Assembly: GCA_022559985.1 (NCBI GenBank)
Contig: JAFJTR010000032.1
Span: 1-64,000, forward strand
DNA from: Parastagonospora avenae f. sp. tritici 18332-5
Taxonomy: Eukaryota > Ascomycota > Dothideomycetes > Pleosporales > Phaeosphaeriaceae
Length of the DNA: 64,000 bases
Direction: 5' to 3'
Shown here: one piece after another, positions 45,705 to 57,210 of the stretch
How the letters are laid out: each line of letters opens with the position of its first letter
How positions within the stretch are numbered: the first letter of the stretch is position 1
Program-made: the position numbers and the translations under genes
The notes under the pieces: generated by a model
The model's database searches: none
Told to the model about the DNA's origin: nothing
The model's input: only the letters and a program-made list of their open reading frames with translations

Positions 45705-46782
45705 TCAGATCTCCATGTCCATATCGGCATCGCTGCCACCTGCGTTTGCGTCCCTCGCCTTGTCCTGCTTCTCCTTACGCTCTCGGACCGCCGACTTCTT
45801 CCTCGTCTTTTTAATGCCCCGAGTCCTCTTGGAAACGGGAGTATCGTTTGAACCGTCATTTGCCATCGACTGCATGGCTGCCTCGCGCTCTGCGACCGCC
45901 TTGGCTCTCCTCAATGCTGTCTCCCCTGCAATCTGAGCCTCTTTAAAGAGGTCTCCGTTCTCCGCCTTGGCAGTGTTGTAGGCAGCCCAGAAAGGAGCGT
46001 AGCCAGGGGCCTGGACTGACTCGGCCCAGTCCTTGCAATTCTGCTTGTTCCAGTTCCTGGCCTCGTGGGCGATGACGGAGGCGACAACGACGTTCTGCAG
46101 AATACCAGCTTCGTCCTTGCAGATGCGGGCAGGGTCTCCAGGCGGAGCGAATGTAGCCTCTACCATGTCCTTGAGTACGTCGATGGATAAGTAGCGGCGG
46201 ATGAGGAGCGAGGCGATGAGCGCATCGTGCGCGGATGTCTGGAGGGCTGGGTAGGCGACTTCTTCGGCCAGAGCGAACAGAAGCAGGGAGTAGGTATGTT
46301 TACGAACGCCCACCAATACCGTGATTGCTGCTGAAGGCGGAATATCCGCGGGGACGTGCGTGGCAGTGTAGAAATCGAAGTTACCTGGCTTCAACTCCTG
46401 GGCATCACCGCCCTTAGGGTCGAACTTGTAGTCCGACGTGTAGAGGAAGATCACCAGGCGATCAATCAAGACCGGATGGTGGTGTGAAGGGAAGTCGACC
46501 TCCGTGGGCGGATGGGCTTGGGTGGCGCCCCGGGGGAAGACAAACTCCTCAAGCATCTTTGGGCCGCCGATCAGCATCACGGAGTGGATCCTGAAGAGAA
46601 CGTCAGATGCTGTCTTGAACGTGAAGTCACGCCCGATAGGCGACTTCAGCAGCACTGGTAGGCGGCTAGATAACACATTAGAATAGTCTCGAGGCGGAGT
46701 CAGTGATACGTACTCGGCGAGCAGCTTCTTTGGGGGTGCTGGTGGGCGCGGGCTTAGCCATTGCAGCCTTCTCAGTGTCCAT
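45705..46782 (-). CDS. BTB/POZ-domain protein
   Basis: Exons 46782-46710 and 46654-45705 give 340 residues. ATG 46782 lies in the context CAACAACATGGAC. The chosen intron (GTATCA...TACCAG, TTCTAAT branch site) is the one that joins this start to the BTB frame; the nearby GTACGT donor does not keep frame. The BTB core is GRDFTFKTASDVLFRIHSVM, LIGGPKMLEEFVFP and HHPVLIDRLVIFLYTSDY, followed by a helical region (VRKHTYSLLLFALAEEV, AHDALIASLLI). The C-terminus is Lys/Arg-rich (KKTRKKSAVRERKEKQDK) and looks like a nuclear localisation signal. It is the intact tandem paralogue of the broken gene at 44270-45439. A Cullin-3 adaptor role is inferred. Confidence 0.8.
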
Positions 46783-47010
46783 GTTGTTGTTGGTGTGAAA
46801 GTGGAGCGGGGGCGGCGATGTGATCTAGGTCGACCAAACGCTAGCGTGGACCGTTTGTGAAGGAGAATTGCGGCCACACAAGCGTCTCCCGATAGCCCAC
46901 CCTGGAGCTATACACACCGGCCAGAGCTGACTCACTTCAGCAAACGTCGTTTTGAACATAGCCAGGCTCTTTCATTATCATCGTATATTCGTACACTCGT
47001 AACTAGTTCT

Positions 47011-48104
47011 TTAGAAGGTAGGCCTCGTCCTCTCCCCTTTCCAGAACCCCATTACCTCGCCAGTCTCTCCAACCCATTCTCTTACTCCAGTGACGACCTG
47101 CTTCGCCAGACCAGCATTCGTCCCGCTCCTTGCCCTCCTCTTTCCTTCCATACCGGTACTGCTGCCTCCAACACCAACACCAATACCAGTGCCACTTGCG
47201 AACGCGTCCGGCGCTTTACCAGCGCTTATATAGCTGCTCCCTTCTCCTGTCGCGTACTCTGATCCCATGGACGGTAGAACATTCTCGCTGGCAGATAGAG
47301 AGACAAAGAGCGCGAACGGAACCAGCCACACACAGAGACCGAAGTAGCTGGCAATCTCCGTGAATGAAGGAATATTGGCGTCGCGAGAGTACGGATATGA
47401 TGAGTACGACGAGCTCGGAGGCGGCGCGCTGAAGTGTCTGAACCAGAGATAGTGGTTGGCAATGACCAGTGCTACAACGAAGTCAGCTCAGATATTCCAA
47501 AAGTACGAATCGTCACTGCATGTTCCCATCCTGTCTGGAATACCAATATGTAGCAGATCGCACTGAAACGCCTTGCCAATCTTGCACCCAATAGAGCACT
47601 CCATCAAGACCAAGTAGACACGCCCCCACAACACGAGCGCATAGCTTCACACCCCAACGTTGCGCCAAACAAGACTCTACACCAGAACCAAACGACTGGG
47701 ATTCAAACCTACCACAAGACACCAAAAACAGCGGATCGGTCAACTTGACAATCGGAAACCTCCTCAAATTCTGCGCATATATCGCATGCGACACGATACT
47801 CAACGCGCTCAATCCCACGGGAAACCCATCCACAGCCAGCAGCAAAACTTGCAGCACGATGACACCGTAGATCAGGCGGTAGAGCAGTTTCTTCGCGAGG
47901 ACCGTATGCTCTTCGACGAGTTCAGAGAGGTAGTAGAGGCCGGATGCTGCGTGTAGTAGTTAGTATATGTGTGGTATGTTTGCTTCGCGGCTGTGCGGAG
48001 CAGTATGGAGATGGGATGGGATGGGTGCAGGTACCGATTGCCAGAGTTAGGAAGCCGAAGCCGAGGATTACGCCGACGTAGCCTAGGAGCGGTAATATCC
48101 ACAT
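47011..48104 (-). CDS. svp26: Svp26/TEX261-family ER-Golgi membrane cargo adaptor
   Basis: Exons 48104-48035, 47946-47713 and 47471-47011 give 254 residues. The second intron is unusually long for this window (241 bp). The start MWILPLLGYVGVILGFGFLT and the conserved block SGLYYLSELVEEHTVLAKKL followed by LYRLIYGVIVL identify the Svp26/Erv26 family. Further helices are FPVGLSALSIVSHAIYA, PLFLVSCALVIANHYLWFRH and ASYFGLCVWLVPFALFVSLS. Yeast Svp26 sorts membrane mannosyltransferases and alkaline phosphatase into COPII vesicles. The C-terminal tail is Gly/Ser-rich then basic. It diverges from bud23 over a 325-bp shared promoter. Confidence 0.9.
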
Positions 48105-48429
48105 ATTTGTATTTGGTATACTGCGGGAGACTTTTTGGTGGTGAGGTTTGACGATGCGAACGATGAGGTCAGAGGTTAGGTGGCCGGTTCGGATTATTAG
48201 TGGGACCGGTTAGCGTGGGATCAGGGCGGCGGGATGTGTGGGGAACGCGAGGAAACATCAAAAAGTTGTGAGAGTGAAATCTTGGCGAGGTTGACGATTG
48301 CGACTTCACGATCTTCACGCCACGACCTGGACTCTTGCGAAGAGAGAGATAGAGACTGGCGCACACAGATACGAATACGAACCCAAGAGATCTTTCTGCG
48401 AGGAAAAAGATCGAGAATAAACCGCAATC
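48105..48429. other. divergent promoter, svp26 / bud23
   Basis: 325 bp between the two starts. No gene seen. Confidence 0.45.
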
Positions 48430-49339
48430 ATGTCGCGACCAGAAGACACACTGTACGCTCTCCACCCCCCATCCTTCAATTTGATATTAAGAACCCACTA
48501 ACTGAACTTCCCCCAGCCCCCCAGACCTCTTCTACAACGACACCGAATCCCGCAAATACACCACCTCCTCGCGCATCCGCTCGATCCAATCCTCCATGAC
48601 GCACCGCGCCCTCTCCCTCCTCTCCCTCACCTCGCCCTCCTTGATCCTCGACATCGGCTGCGGCTCGGGTCTGTCGGGTGAAATCCTGTCCGAGCCCGCG
48701 CCCGACACGCCGGGTGGGCCACACGTCTGGATCGGCTTCGACATCAGCGCGTCGATGCTAGGCGTCGCGCTGGAGAAGGAGGTAGAAGGGGATTTACTAC
48801 TTGCCGACGCGGGGCAGGGCGTGCCGTTCCGGCCGGGGACGTTTGATGCGGCGATTAGCATTAGTGCGGTGCAGTGGCTGTGTCAGGCGGAGAGTAGTGA
48901 GGAGTGGGACACGCCTGCGGCAAGACTTTCACGGTTCTTCAATGGCTTGTATGCGAGTTTGAGGAGAGGTGGGAGGGCCGTGTGTCAGTTCTATCCGAAG
49001 AATGAGGAGCAGAAGAAGATGGTTAGTCAGGCAGCGATTAAGGCCGGATTTGGCGCAGGGCTGTTGTTGGATGATGAGGGCACGAAGAACGCGAAGACGT
49101 ACCTGGTGCTGACGGTGGGTGGTGGTGAGGTGGATGGGGATATTAGTGGTGTGGTGAGGGGCATGGATGGTGTGGATGTGGAGGATGCGAGGCGGAGACA
49201 GAGAGGGATGAAGCGGGGCGAGGAGAAGAAGGGCAGCAAGGCGTGGATCTTGAAGAAGAAGGATCAGATGGAGAAGCAGGGCAAGGTCGTGAAGGCGACG
49301 TCCAAGTACACGGGCAGGAAGCGAAGGATTCAGTTCTAG
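48430..49339 (+). CDS. bud23: 18S rRNA (guanine-N7) methyltransferase Bud23
   Basis: A short first exon (48430-48452) and a second (48517-49339) give 281 residues, the usual length for Bud23. The N-terminus MSRPED...PPDLFYNDTESRKYT is diagnostic. The SAM-binding motif is LDIGCGSGLSGE (about 52-63), with GFDISASML as motif II and FDAAISISAVQWLC as the motif IV region. The C-terminal Lys-rich part (KGSKAWILKKKDQMEKQGK then TSKYTGRKRR) is the WBSCR22-type tail. The enzyme, with Trm112, methylates a guanine of 18S rRNA during 40S ribosome maturation in the nucleus. Confidence 0.95.
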
Positions 49340-49696
49340 AGCACGGCGCGATGATACCACGACCTTATGCATAGCGCGGCGTTTGGATTAGACATAGATT
49401 CCCAAAAGTTCTTCGGTGTTCAAACACAATTAAAGTCAATGACGGGACGCAATACTGTATTGCGCTCAGGGATTATCTAAAGCACATGCCCGCCAGCAAG
49501 CAGCCACACGAAAGGAACCGATATGCAGGGAAAGGGTAAAGGGGTGTGATGATTCCTCCTACTCCAAGCTTGACCAAGCGTACGAGACGTCCCAATAGGT
49601 ATGCGGACAGTCCGGAATCGCTGGATAGGCTTCGACACTGGGCTCAATAGCCGGCTAGATACAGTCAACAACTTGAAGGGCGCGACTTGCCAGAAA
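49340..49696. other. convergent 3' region, bud23 / tropomyosin
   Basis: 357 bp between two stops. Probably both 3' UTRs; no gene seen. Confidence 0.4.
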
Positions 49697-50343
49697 TCAG
49701 ATGTTACCAATCTCCTTGACAAAGTCGTCGAGCTCCTTCTTGGTGTCGGCGTATTTCTTGGCCATCTCCTCGTACTTGGTTTCCCACTGGTCGCGGGACT
49801 GCTCGAGAGCCTGGACTTTGCGCTCGTAGTGGCCCGACTTGACGTCGGTTTGGCGGAGCCTGCGGTTGTTAGCATATACAGTGGTGGTAAGAGCGGCGAA
49901 CGCACTTCTCGTTGAGCTCGCGGATCGTCCTGTCAGACTCCTCAGCCTCTTCCTCAAGGACCTGGATCTTGCGCTGCAAGCCCTCGGCCGTGGAGCCGGC
50001 CTGGGCACCTGCACCGGCTTCGTCCTTGTAGGTTTTGACTTGCGTTTCGAGCTTCTCGACCTCGCCCTCTAGCACCGAGTTCTTGTGGCTCAGAGATGTG
50101 ATCTCCTGCTCCTTCTGTGTCGTCTCGCTCTCGAGCTGCTTGACCTTGGCCTTGAGCTCCTCGGCGCGGGCGCTGCTCTCGTCCGCCTCGATGCGGAGAG
50201 CTTCCATGCGCTGTGGGGACCTTGTTAGCTCAATTCCAGCGGGACTGCGTACAGTTTTGGGGACACCATCCTCACGGCAAGGAGCTCCGCAAAAGGGTCG
50301 GGGCGGGGTAGATAGGGCGACTCACCTTCTTGATCTGATCCAT
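49697..50343 (-). CDS. tropomyosin
   Basis: Exons 50343-50326, 50210-49906 and 49859-49697 give 161 residues, the length of the short fungal tropomyosins (S. pombe Cdc8, yeast Tpm2). The first exon encodes only MDQIKK; splicing gives MDQIKKRMEALRIEADES, the conserved tropomyosin start. The whole chain is a heptad coiled coil (VKQLESETTQKEQEITSLSH, VLEGEVEKLETQVKTYKDEA, ALEQSRDQWETKYEEMAKKY) without proline. It ends in FVKEIGNI. It stabilises formin-made actin cables and the cytokinetic ring. It diverges from the securin candidate over 344 bp. Confidence 0.95.
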
Positions 50344-50687
50344 GGCGGCTGAAAGTGTGTGGGTGTTGGGTGGGCGGGTGGTTTTAGGTGTAGATGCTGC
50401 AGATGTGAGAGCAGCGGCTTTATTGAGGATGTAGTGCGGCGAAGAGTGTTGTTGTCTGGGAATTCGTCTTTTGACAGGCTGCGATGCAGGCAGGTGTGAG
50501 GCGCTCCTGCCCCTGTCAAGCGCGCTAGCCTTTGTAAGCCGAGACCCTTGGTCGATGTGGGCCCCAAATGTGGCCGCCTTTCCCCATGCGGTCGCATAGC
50601 AACGGCGCATAGCGTAAACACCGTTCGTACCACGGCGCTGAACATCGACGACTGCATCTCCACGACTCGCTCAATGTAACGTCCACC
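50344..50687. other. divergent promoter, tropomyosin / securin candidate
   Basis: 344 bp between the two starts. No gene seen. Confidence 0.4.
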
Positions 50688-52025
50688 ATGGCTACTCTCG
50701 CAGCACACGACCAGGAGAATGCCATCCGCAACATCTCCATCGGGCCCGGCGGAAAGCCGCTTAATGCCGGGACCAAGGGCCTGGGAGCCAAAACACCAGG
50801 AAACAAAGCTCCAAAGACGCCATTCAAGATCCCGCTCAATGACGAGAACGTGATCAAGCCGACCGGAAAGGCGAACGGCAAGGGCAATGAGAATGCGTTT
50901 CTCACCCCAGCTGGTACGAGATGGAATTAGACTTTGTGTAGTAGTCATGGCTGATTTGATACAGGTCCGCGTACGCGCGCACCGCTGGGCATGAAGACGA
51001 CCAACGCCAAATCCAATGCCTTCAAGACCCCCGCCCCTCTCGGCTCCTCCGCGAAGACGCAGAAACTCAGTCCCCGTCTGCGCCGCCCCAAGGTCAAGGT
51101 CCACCAGCCCGAGCCCGAAGCTGAGGATGAAGATGACGTCCCAGAGGTCGAGTACATGCCGCCCAAGGAGATCCCCCTCGCGGACGACATGGACGACTAT
51201 CTCCCCAAGGACTGGAACTTCCCAAAGCTTGACAAAGCCAGCATAAACCGCGGCATCTGGCAGGCCTACAGTAATCCTATCGAAGACGACGGGCGCCCGA
51301 AGAAACTGCGCGAATTCGAAGAGGGACTAGAGCGCTCCAAGAAGAAGCGCGACGAAGACTTCGACAAGCTCTTCGCCGCCGAGCAAGCCAAAGAAGACGC
51401 AGAAGCCCGCCGCTACATGGGCGTCGACGTGCCCAAGAAGACCGCCCAGAAGCCCATTTCCACCATGCGCGCCAGATCCGCGGCTCAAGCCCTCTCGCCT
51501 GCATCCACGACACCAAGCTTCGCCAGGCCCACCGCAGCAGTCAAATCTCGCCTCCCAACGGGCTTTGTGTCGAGCAAGAAGACCAAGCCTGTCGTTGAAC
51601 CCACGCCTGCTCGTCGCGCCGCGGCGGTCGCGGCTAGTCATAGCACGATTGGGTACGCGCAAGGTCGGGCTGCGCCTGCGGGACGGAAACCGCTCTCCAA
51701 CGTCACCAAGCCGGCACCTTTTTCTGCTGGTTCCCGTCAGACTTCATCGACGCGGCCCACGGGCACCATGGCTCGCTCGCGCAGTGCGTTTTCGCGCTCG
51801 AGTTCCGCGGCGACGGATGCTACGCTCGTCACTCCTGATGAGGAGGAGCCATATCGTACTGCGGATGATGTGGAGAGGGAGTTGGAGCTTATGTTATTGG
51901 CGCGTGACGAGGATGAAAATGAGGACGAGGATCGGTGGTTGAATAGCTTCAACTCTCAGTTGGCCGGGGATGCGGTCGACGAGGAGCTGGAGGACTTTCA
52001 GTTGAGGCTGCCCGAGGGGTTTTAG
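50688..52025 (+). CDS. candidate securin (Cut2/Pds1-type anaphase inhibitor)
   Basis: Exons 50688-50913 and 50965-52025 give 428 residues. The protein is basic and disordered at the N-terminus with GNENAFLTPAG followed by RTRAPLGM. These resemble the KEN-like and RxxL destruction boxes at the start of fission yeast Cut2 (KENAF, then KRAPLG). Further on, VEYMPPKEIPL matches the EYMPP motif of the Cut2 separase-binding region. The C-terminus is acidic (DEDENEDEDRWLNSFNSQLA). Securins are poorly conserved, so the call rests on motif order and spacing. A different disordered cell-cycle substrate is possible. If correct, the protein inhibits separase until APC/C-driven degradation. The intron lies directly before the destruction box. 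Confidence 0.6.
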
Positions 52026-52507
52026 TCATTCATTTGTAACCCAGCAATGGGGAGTTGGCGTTTTGGTTGTTGGATACCTACTTTTACCTGACTGGTGTTG
52101 ATGTAAATGTCCACCGTAGCTTCTGGGCTAGCTTCATCGCACGCATACCATTTCAAGCTTCATGTACAGTGACAATGTATCTTCATTCCCCCGTCTCGCT
52201 TTACCCTACCCTACTCAACCTGTACCCAACCCCCCATCCCATCCCATCCCATCCCATCCTCGTATCCATTTTTGAAAAATTCAAAAGCGAGCCCATGAGT
52301 GTGTTGATACGAATGCGCGCTTATCCCGGTTGCGCCGAACATGCGCCATGCTAATTCTGAAGCATGTCTGAAAAAAGAAGGAAATGAGGAAATGAATGCC
52401 GTCTCCGCAAAAGCGCATCGCATCATGATATGTCGTTACCCCCACCCGTCCAGCCACCCACCAACCATATATACTCCCCTTGCCAACCCAGCCCAACTCC
52501 AACTGCC
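52026..52507. other. convergent 3' region with a short microsatellite
   Basis: Between the stops of the securin candidate and the SWIB gene. Contains about five CATCC units (52233-52259). No gene seen. Confidence 0.5.
52233..52259. repeat. (CATCC)n microsatellite
   Basis: About five consecutive CATCC units in the spacer between convergent genes. Confidence 0.9.
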
Positions 52508-53570
52508 CTACGCCTCGACATCGACATCCACCCCCGTCCCCACCGGCGGCGCTGTGATCTCATCCACGGCGTACAAATTCTGATTGAGTATCTTATTCAT
52601 GGTAAACATGTGTACGCGATCCTGCTTGAAGACGGCACGCATGGCGTCGTCGCAGCGGATCTGGCGCTTGTCGGCGGGATCCTGGAGGTCGCGCTGCTTG
52701 ACGTATTCCCAGATTTTCTTGACGGTTTGGGGGCGGGAGAGGGTTGTTTCGTTAAGTAAAGAAGAGAGGGCGGGGGAGAGAGCCATTGGTTTCTAGGAAG
52801 TCAGCGCAAGCGACTGAAGTGCAAGATGGGGTAGTTTGGTGAGGGGCTAGTTGGAGAGGGTAGAGGTTTGGGGGTACGTAAGTTTAGACGTACATGGAAT
52901 CCGCCCTTCTTACTCGGACTCTTCTTCTCGGCGCCACTCCCGCTCGCGATATCACTATCATCCTCGTCCTTGACCTTATTCGCGCTCTTCTTCTTCGTTT
53001 TCTTCTTGGGCAGTGGGGCGCGTTTCTTCGTATTGCCTCCCCTCGTACTGCGCACGCGACTATTCTCTTCCTGCTGCAGTCTCCTAGCGTATGCAGCGTC
53101 GTCGTCTTCCTTGGGGCGCGTCTTCTTCGTCTTCTTCTTGGGCGGCGCGGCGTCTTCGAGGTCTGAGAGCGCGGATTCGGACGCGGGCGAGCGCTTGGCC
53201 GAGGAGGTGGAAGTGCCGTTTTCGACGGTTGGGATGGGGCCTGAGGGCGAGGGGGGGCTGGGGTTGGAGGCGTTGAAGGCGTCGAAGCGCTTCATGATTA
53301 GGTCGGTGATGGCATCCTGTGGTTACTATTAGTATGTGCCAAGACATGTTGGGGTTACTTGGACTTGCCTTCTGGTGTGTGATGTCGTGCTCGACCCGCT
53401 CTTGGAGGCCCTTTCGTATGCGCTTCGCGGATATCGTGTTAAGATCGCTGGCGCGCAGGATCTCGTCGATAATGGCGGAGTACGACGCCTCAACTTCGGG
53501 GGCTAGAGACTCTGTGTGCAGTCAGTACATGCTCGACGCGTAAGGTGTGGTAGCGCAACTCACCCGCCAT
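52508..53570 (-). CDS. DEK_C plus SWIB-domain protein (Uaf30/Spp27-like)
   Basis: Exons 53570-53564, 53511-53369, 53316-52894 and 52792-52508 give 285 residues. The first exon encodes only the first seven bases (ATGGCGG). A DEK_C-like domain (about 8-58, YSAIIDEILRASDLNTISAK) precedes a basic, Ser/Lys-rich linker with several nuclear-localisation-like clusters (PPKKKTKKTRPK, KKRAPLPKKKTKKK). The SWIB/MDM2 domain (about 192-270) reads MALSPALSSLLNETTLSRP, then TVKKIWEYVKQRDLQDPADK and FTMNKILNQNL. Yeast Uaf30 and S. pombe Spp27 have the same layout and act in the RNA polymerase I upstream activating factor. The second intron uses a GC donor (AAG|GCAAGT), the only choice keeping frame. Confidence 0.88.
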
Positions 53571-54359
53571 GGTTGCGGTATCGCGAAGCTACGCGGAGGT
53601 TATAGCGAGAGGTCTGGAAGTCGGCAAGCGGGTGTCGAGTCGCCGCGAAGCTCAATCGCAGTTGCAGTGGTGGCTCTACTCCGCCGTGGTGGATATGCGA
53701 AGCTCTGACCGGGGTAGGTAGCTCCAGAAAGCAAGATGGTAGAAAGAAGAGTTGTGGGGAAGCTTGGTCTGGCGCTGGCAATACTTCCCAAGATGCGCGC
53801 AAGTGAGAGCTTGACGTATCTCACAGCTGCAGTCGGCCACTCGCGCCGCCGTCTAGACTCTTAACTCCCAAGTGAGAGACAAGCAGCCGGACGCTCTAAA
53901 ACGGTAGTGCCGCAGCGGGGTCTGTGGGACGCCGTGGTAGAGAGCTGTATCACTAGAAAAGCGCAGACGGTGCAGAGAGTGCGGTTGCAGTCGCGCACAC
54001 GTGAAGCAGAGACAGACGTTTGCAGACTCGCAAAGAATGTTGCAGGATTGGCCGCTGAGGTTGAAGTCAACATGGTCACTTGCGGCGTGCACGGGCTCAG
54101 GAACGAAGCCGACATGGGAGGCTGGGGAACTACGGATCGATCCGAACCACCAGGCCCAATATAATTCACACGGCGCTTATATCGTTGGACAGTGGGAAAC
54201 GCGGATGAGGAGCGCGGGATTGCTTCATACCCTGCTCGTGACTTTTGATTCATGTATGGCTCTCCATGTCACCATACCCGTCGTGCATATCCTGCCAAAT
54301 GCGGTCGACTACGCTAAATTCCCCATCCGCGGCATCAGCCTGAGGCTTGCAGAGCCGCC
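53571..54359. other. spacer upstream of the SWIB gene
   Basis: 790 bp between the SWIB gene start and the rcy1 stop, both leftward. Promoter and 3' UTR only. Confidence 0.4.
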
Positions 54360-57210
54360 CTACATGACCATGCAGCCCACGCCGTACATTTGTTTTTCGA
54401 CAGCGCCCTTAATCTGGTACCAGTCTGCCCTCCGCTCTGCATATTCGTACACCTCTTCGGCCCTGAAAATGCCCTTATACCTGTCCGTGTCGGCAATAAT
54501 GGTAGCAATCTCCTTGGCCTCTTTCGGGTCGATGAGGTAGATTTGTGACAATTCGCGCAGTGCAGCAAAGTACTGCATTAGCGATTTGTTGCGCAGGGAG
54601 ACGATGTACGAGTAGTATGCATTCATGTCACTACTCATCATCAGCATACGCGCCGCTCAAACTTGCAGTAACAACATACCTGATGAGCTTGATTGCGCCG
54701 TCCACGCTGATTCTCTGCCGCTTCAAGTGCTTGCAGAGCGCCGCGAACAAGCGCACTCCCACCTCCTGATTGAACACATCTAGCACGTTCTTGTCTGTGC
54801 TACCCACCAGCATGTTTGTGTGCGACGACACAATATCCACTATTCGCGTAGCCGCCTCGCTAGGCCCGATGTCAAACATCTCTACCACGCCCTTGGGTCC
54901 GACGGGCGGATTGAAGTCGGACGACTGTTGTATGGTGCCGCACAAGTACTCGACTTCATCCATCAACACGTCGATACCCTTGTTGAGGCCTGCTGCGACG
55001 CGCTCGTCGAGCATGGATTCGAAGCGTTTCTTCTCTTTCGACGCCAAACTGAGGAAGTCGTCGCGGTCGGTAAGATTACCAGCGACGAGCTCTTGATAGT
55101 AGAAGACTTCCACCATTTGCTGGATTAGATCACCGACATTCACCAACTCCAGGAAAGCGACAAGCGGCGCAACACCCTCTTTGCTGTGATCCGCAACTTC
55201 TCGAGGTTTGTAGTCCGCCAAATGGCTGACAGCTTTGTCGAACCCGAGCTTCATATGCCGATTGCCGAGGATCTGCACCAGATTGATGAAGATCTGCTCA
55301 CTTTGTTCCTTTGCTTCTTCACCCGACTGCCCGCCGAGCCTGACAAAGCGTGCAGCTCTCTCCAAGCTCGACTTCGCCATGTGAGTGAGGTTCAGGGCGA
55401 CTTCGATGCTGAAAAGCGATCGAATGCCCTCGAGGCGAGAGTTCATGATCGCTGCCTTCGCTGCGAGCTCTGTTGTTGGTGCTTCGACTCGAGGGGACGG
55501 TGCGCGGTCGCCAGGAACCGGCGTCCCTGACCGCGAAGTAGGCTCTAGGGTAGCGCTGCCATTCGCCATAGACGGGCTGGGGGCAGGCTTGGTAGTCGAA
55601 CCTCCTATAGTAGGAAGCACATTGACGGGCATCATGACCACCTTTTTGAACGAAGCCAGGAAATCCTGCTTTACAGCTTTCCGGTTGACGTTTGCCATGT
55701 AGAATGTCTCAGTGGTCTGCTCTTCATCCGCTAGCCGCTTCTCCCATATATCGACCTCAGCCGCAGAGTTGCGCGTGAAGAACGCAAGCTCTTCTTGTAG
55801 ATACAGGTCGATGTGTTGCTCGAAGCACCGGGATATCGTCTTCACCGCATCGTCCTGGAACGTCGGTGGTGAAGCACGCGTAGACTTCAGCGAAATAGCG
55901 AGTTGCAGTGCTTGGTCGAAGACACCAGCGATAGCTCTCAAGTACACCTCGATGTTGATATCGTGCGCCTCATCCAGCAGCGTCGTGAGATACTCCGAGA
56001 TGATATCCTCAGCCACGCGGTCCAAAAACGGCTGCATGACATCCACAGCCGATGGAAACACGCGATCAATGATCCCGGCCTCCTCATTCAGCGCCGCCGC
56101 CAGCGCATGAAAGAAGTCATGCGAAGGCTGCAAGCTCAACTGATTCGCGCCAAAATGCTGCAAGCAATCCGTCGGATTCCCCAGTTTCTCCTTCTCCAGC
56201 ATCAACGGGTGGTTATGGATGAACGAATCCAAACACGCCGCGCCACCGTTCAGCGCCACCAAGACGTTTGCAAACCGCTTCATGCGGCCTTCGAAGTCTT
56301 TCTCCGCATACCCCTGCTCAAACTCGCGAAGTACCGCGTTTTCAAAAATGCCAATCATGGTATCCAGCTTTTCTTCGCGCTGGTACCAGCCCTGCGCATA
56401 GTCGCTTTTCGCAAAAGTCTTAAGCTGGGCGAGCATGTGCGCTTGCTGTTCAGGGTCGCGATACGTGCGGAATAAGATAGGGTCGGTATGGCTGGTGGAT
56501 CTGGACAGGTCGAAGTAATACGGCGCCAGTGCTCCGTATACCTTCCCGTACTCTTGCCTGGCCGCGCCTCTGATCGAGCGTACTCGTGAGAGCACCTTCA
56601 ACGCAGCCTGCGGGTCTATCATGGGAATCGCTGGCGCAGCGGGAGCCCCCGCCGGTGCCAATGACATGTCGCTGAACCCTCTATCCAACGTCGTGGCTCG
56701 CGGTCGGGTTTGGTGGTCTTGAGAACTCCGCTGCATGTCTCCCTCCAACGCTGCATCGAAGAGCGTCGTGCTGATTCTCGGCTGCCCGTCTGCTCCAGGT
56801 GGAAGCCCATTTGTACCATTCAACGCTACGCCAGCCCTCTGTGCCTCCTCAGCTTTCTGCGCCTCAAGTTTCCGCCGCATGGACTCTTCAAAGCGCTTCT
56901 TTGCCTCGACGTCATTCCAACAACCCATGCTTTTGAGTCGTTGTATCCAGCGTGTATCGTCGTAGACCATCTCTTGCATGCGCTTCGATGTGCGGGCGAA
57001 TCTGAACATATCGGCGACGGGAAGGTAGTCGAGGATTGTGTTGATCAATTCTGTTGCCATCAGTTTCAATCAATAATACAAATCGAATCTTCTTTTACCA
57101 GCAGGCAGGATTGCCTTCGACTCTGCCACTATCTCCGTGTTCCGCAGAGAGGCCAGGAAAGACGACTGCCCCTGGGGCACCGCCCGCTTGAAGTTCGATC
57201 TCGTCGCCAT
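54360..57210 (-). CDS. rcy1: recyclin-1 (Rcy1/Pof6), F-box plus Sec10-like protein with CAAX box
   Basis: Exons 57210-57099, 57050-54680 and 54630-54360 give 917 residues. The first intron (48 bp) joins MATRSNFK...AILPA to ELINTILDYLPVADMFRFAR, an F-box ending MVYDDTRWIQRL. A disordered linker (about 100-185) precedes a long Sec10/exocyst-like helical region (AQGWYQREEKLDTMIGIFEN, CLDSFIHNHPLMLEKEKLG, MVEVFYYQELVAGNLTDRDD). The C-terminus is YGVGCMVM; the last four residues CMVM form a CAAX-type prenylation motif, as known for yeast Rcy1. Recyclins act in endosome-to-Golgi recycling of plasma membrane proteins and bind Skp1. The final 89 residues, including CAAX, come from a separate exon. 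Confidence 0.93.
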
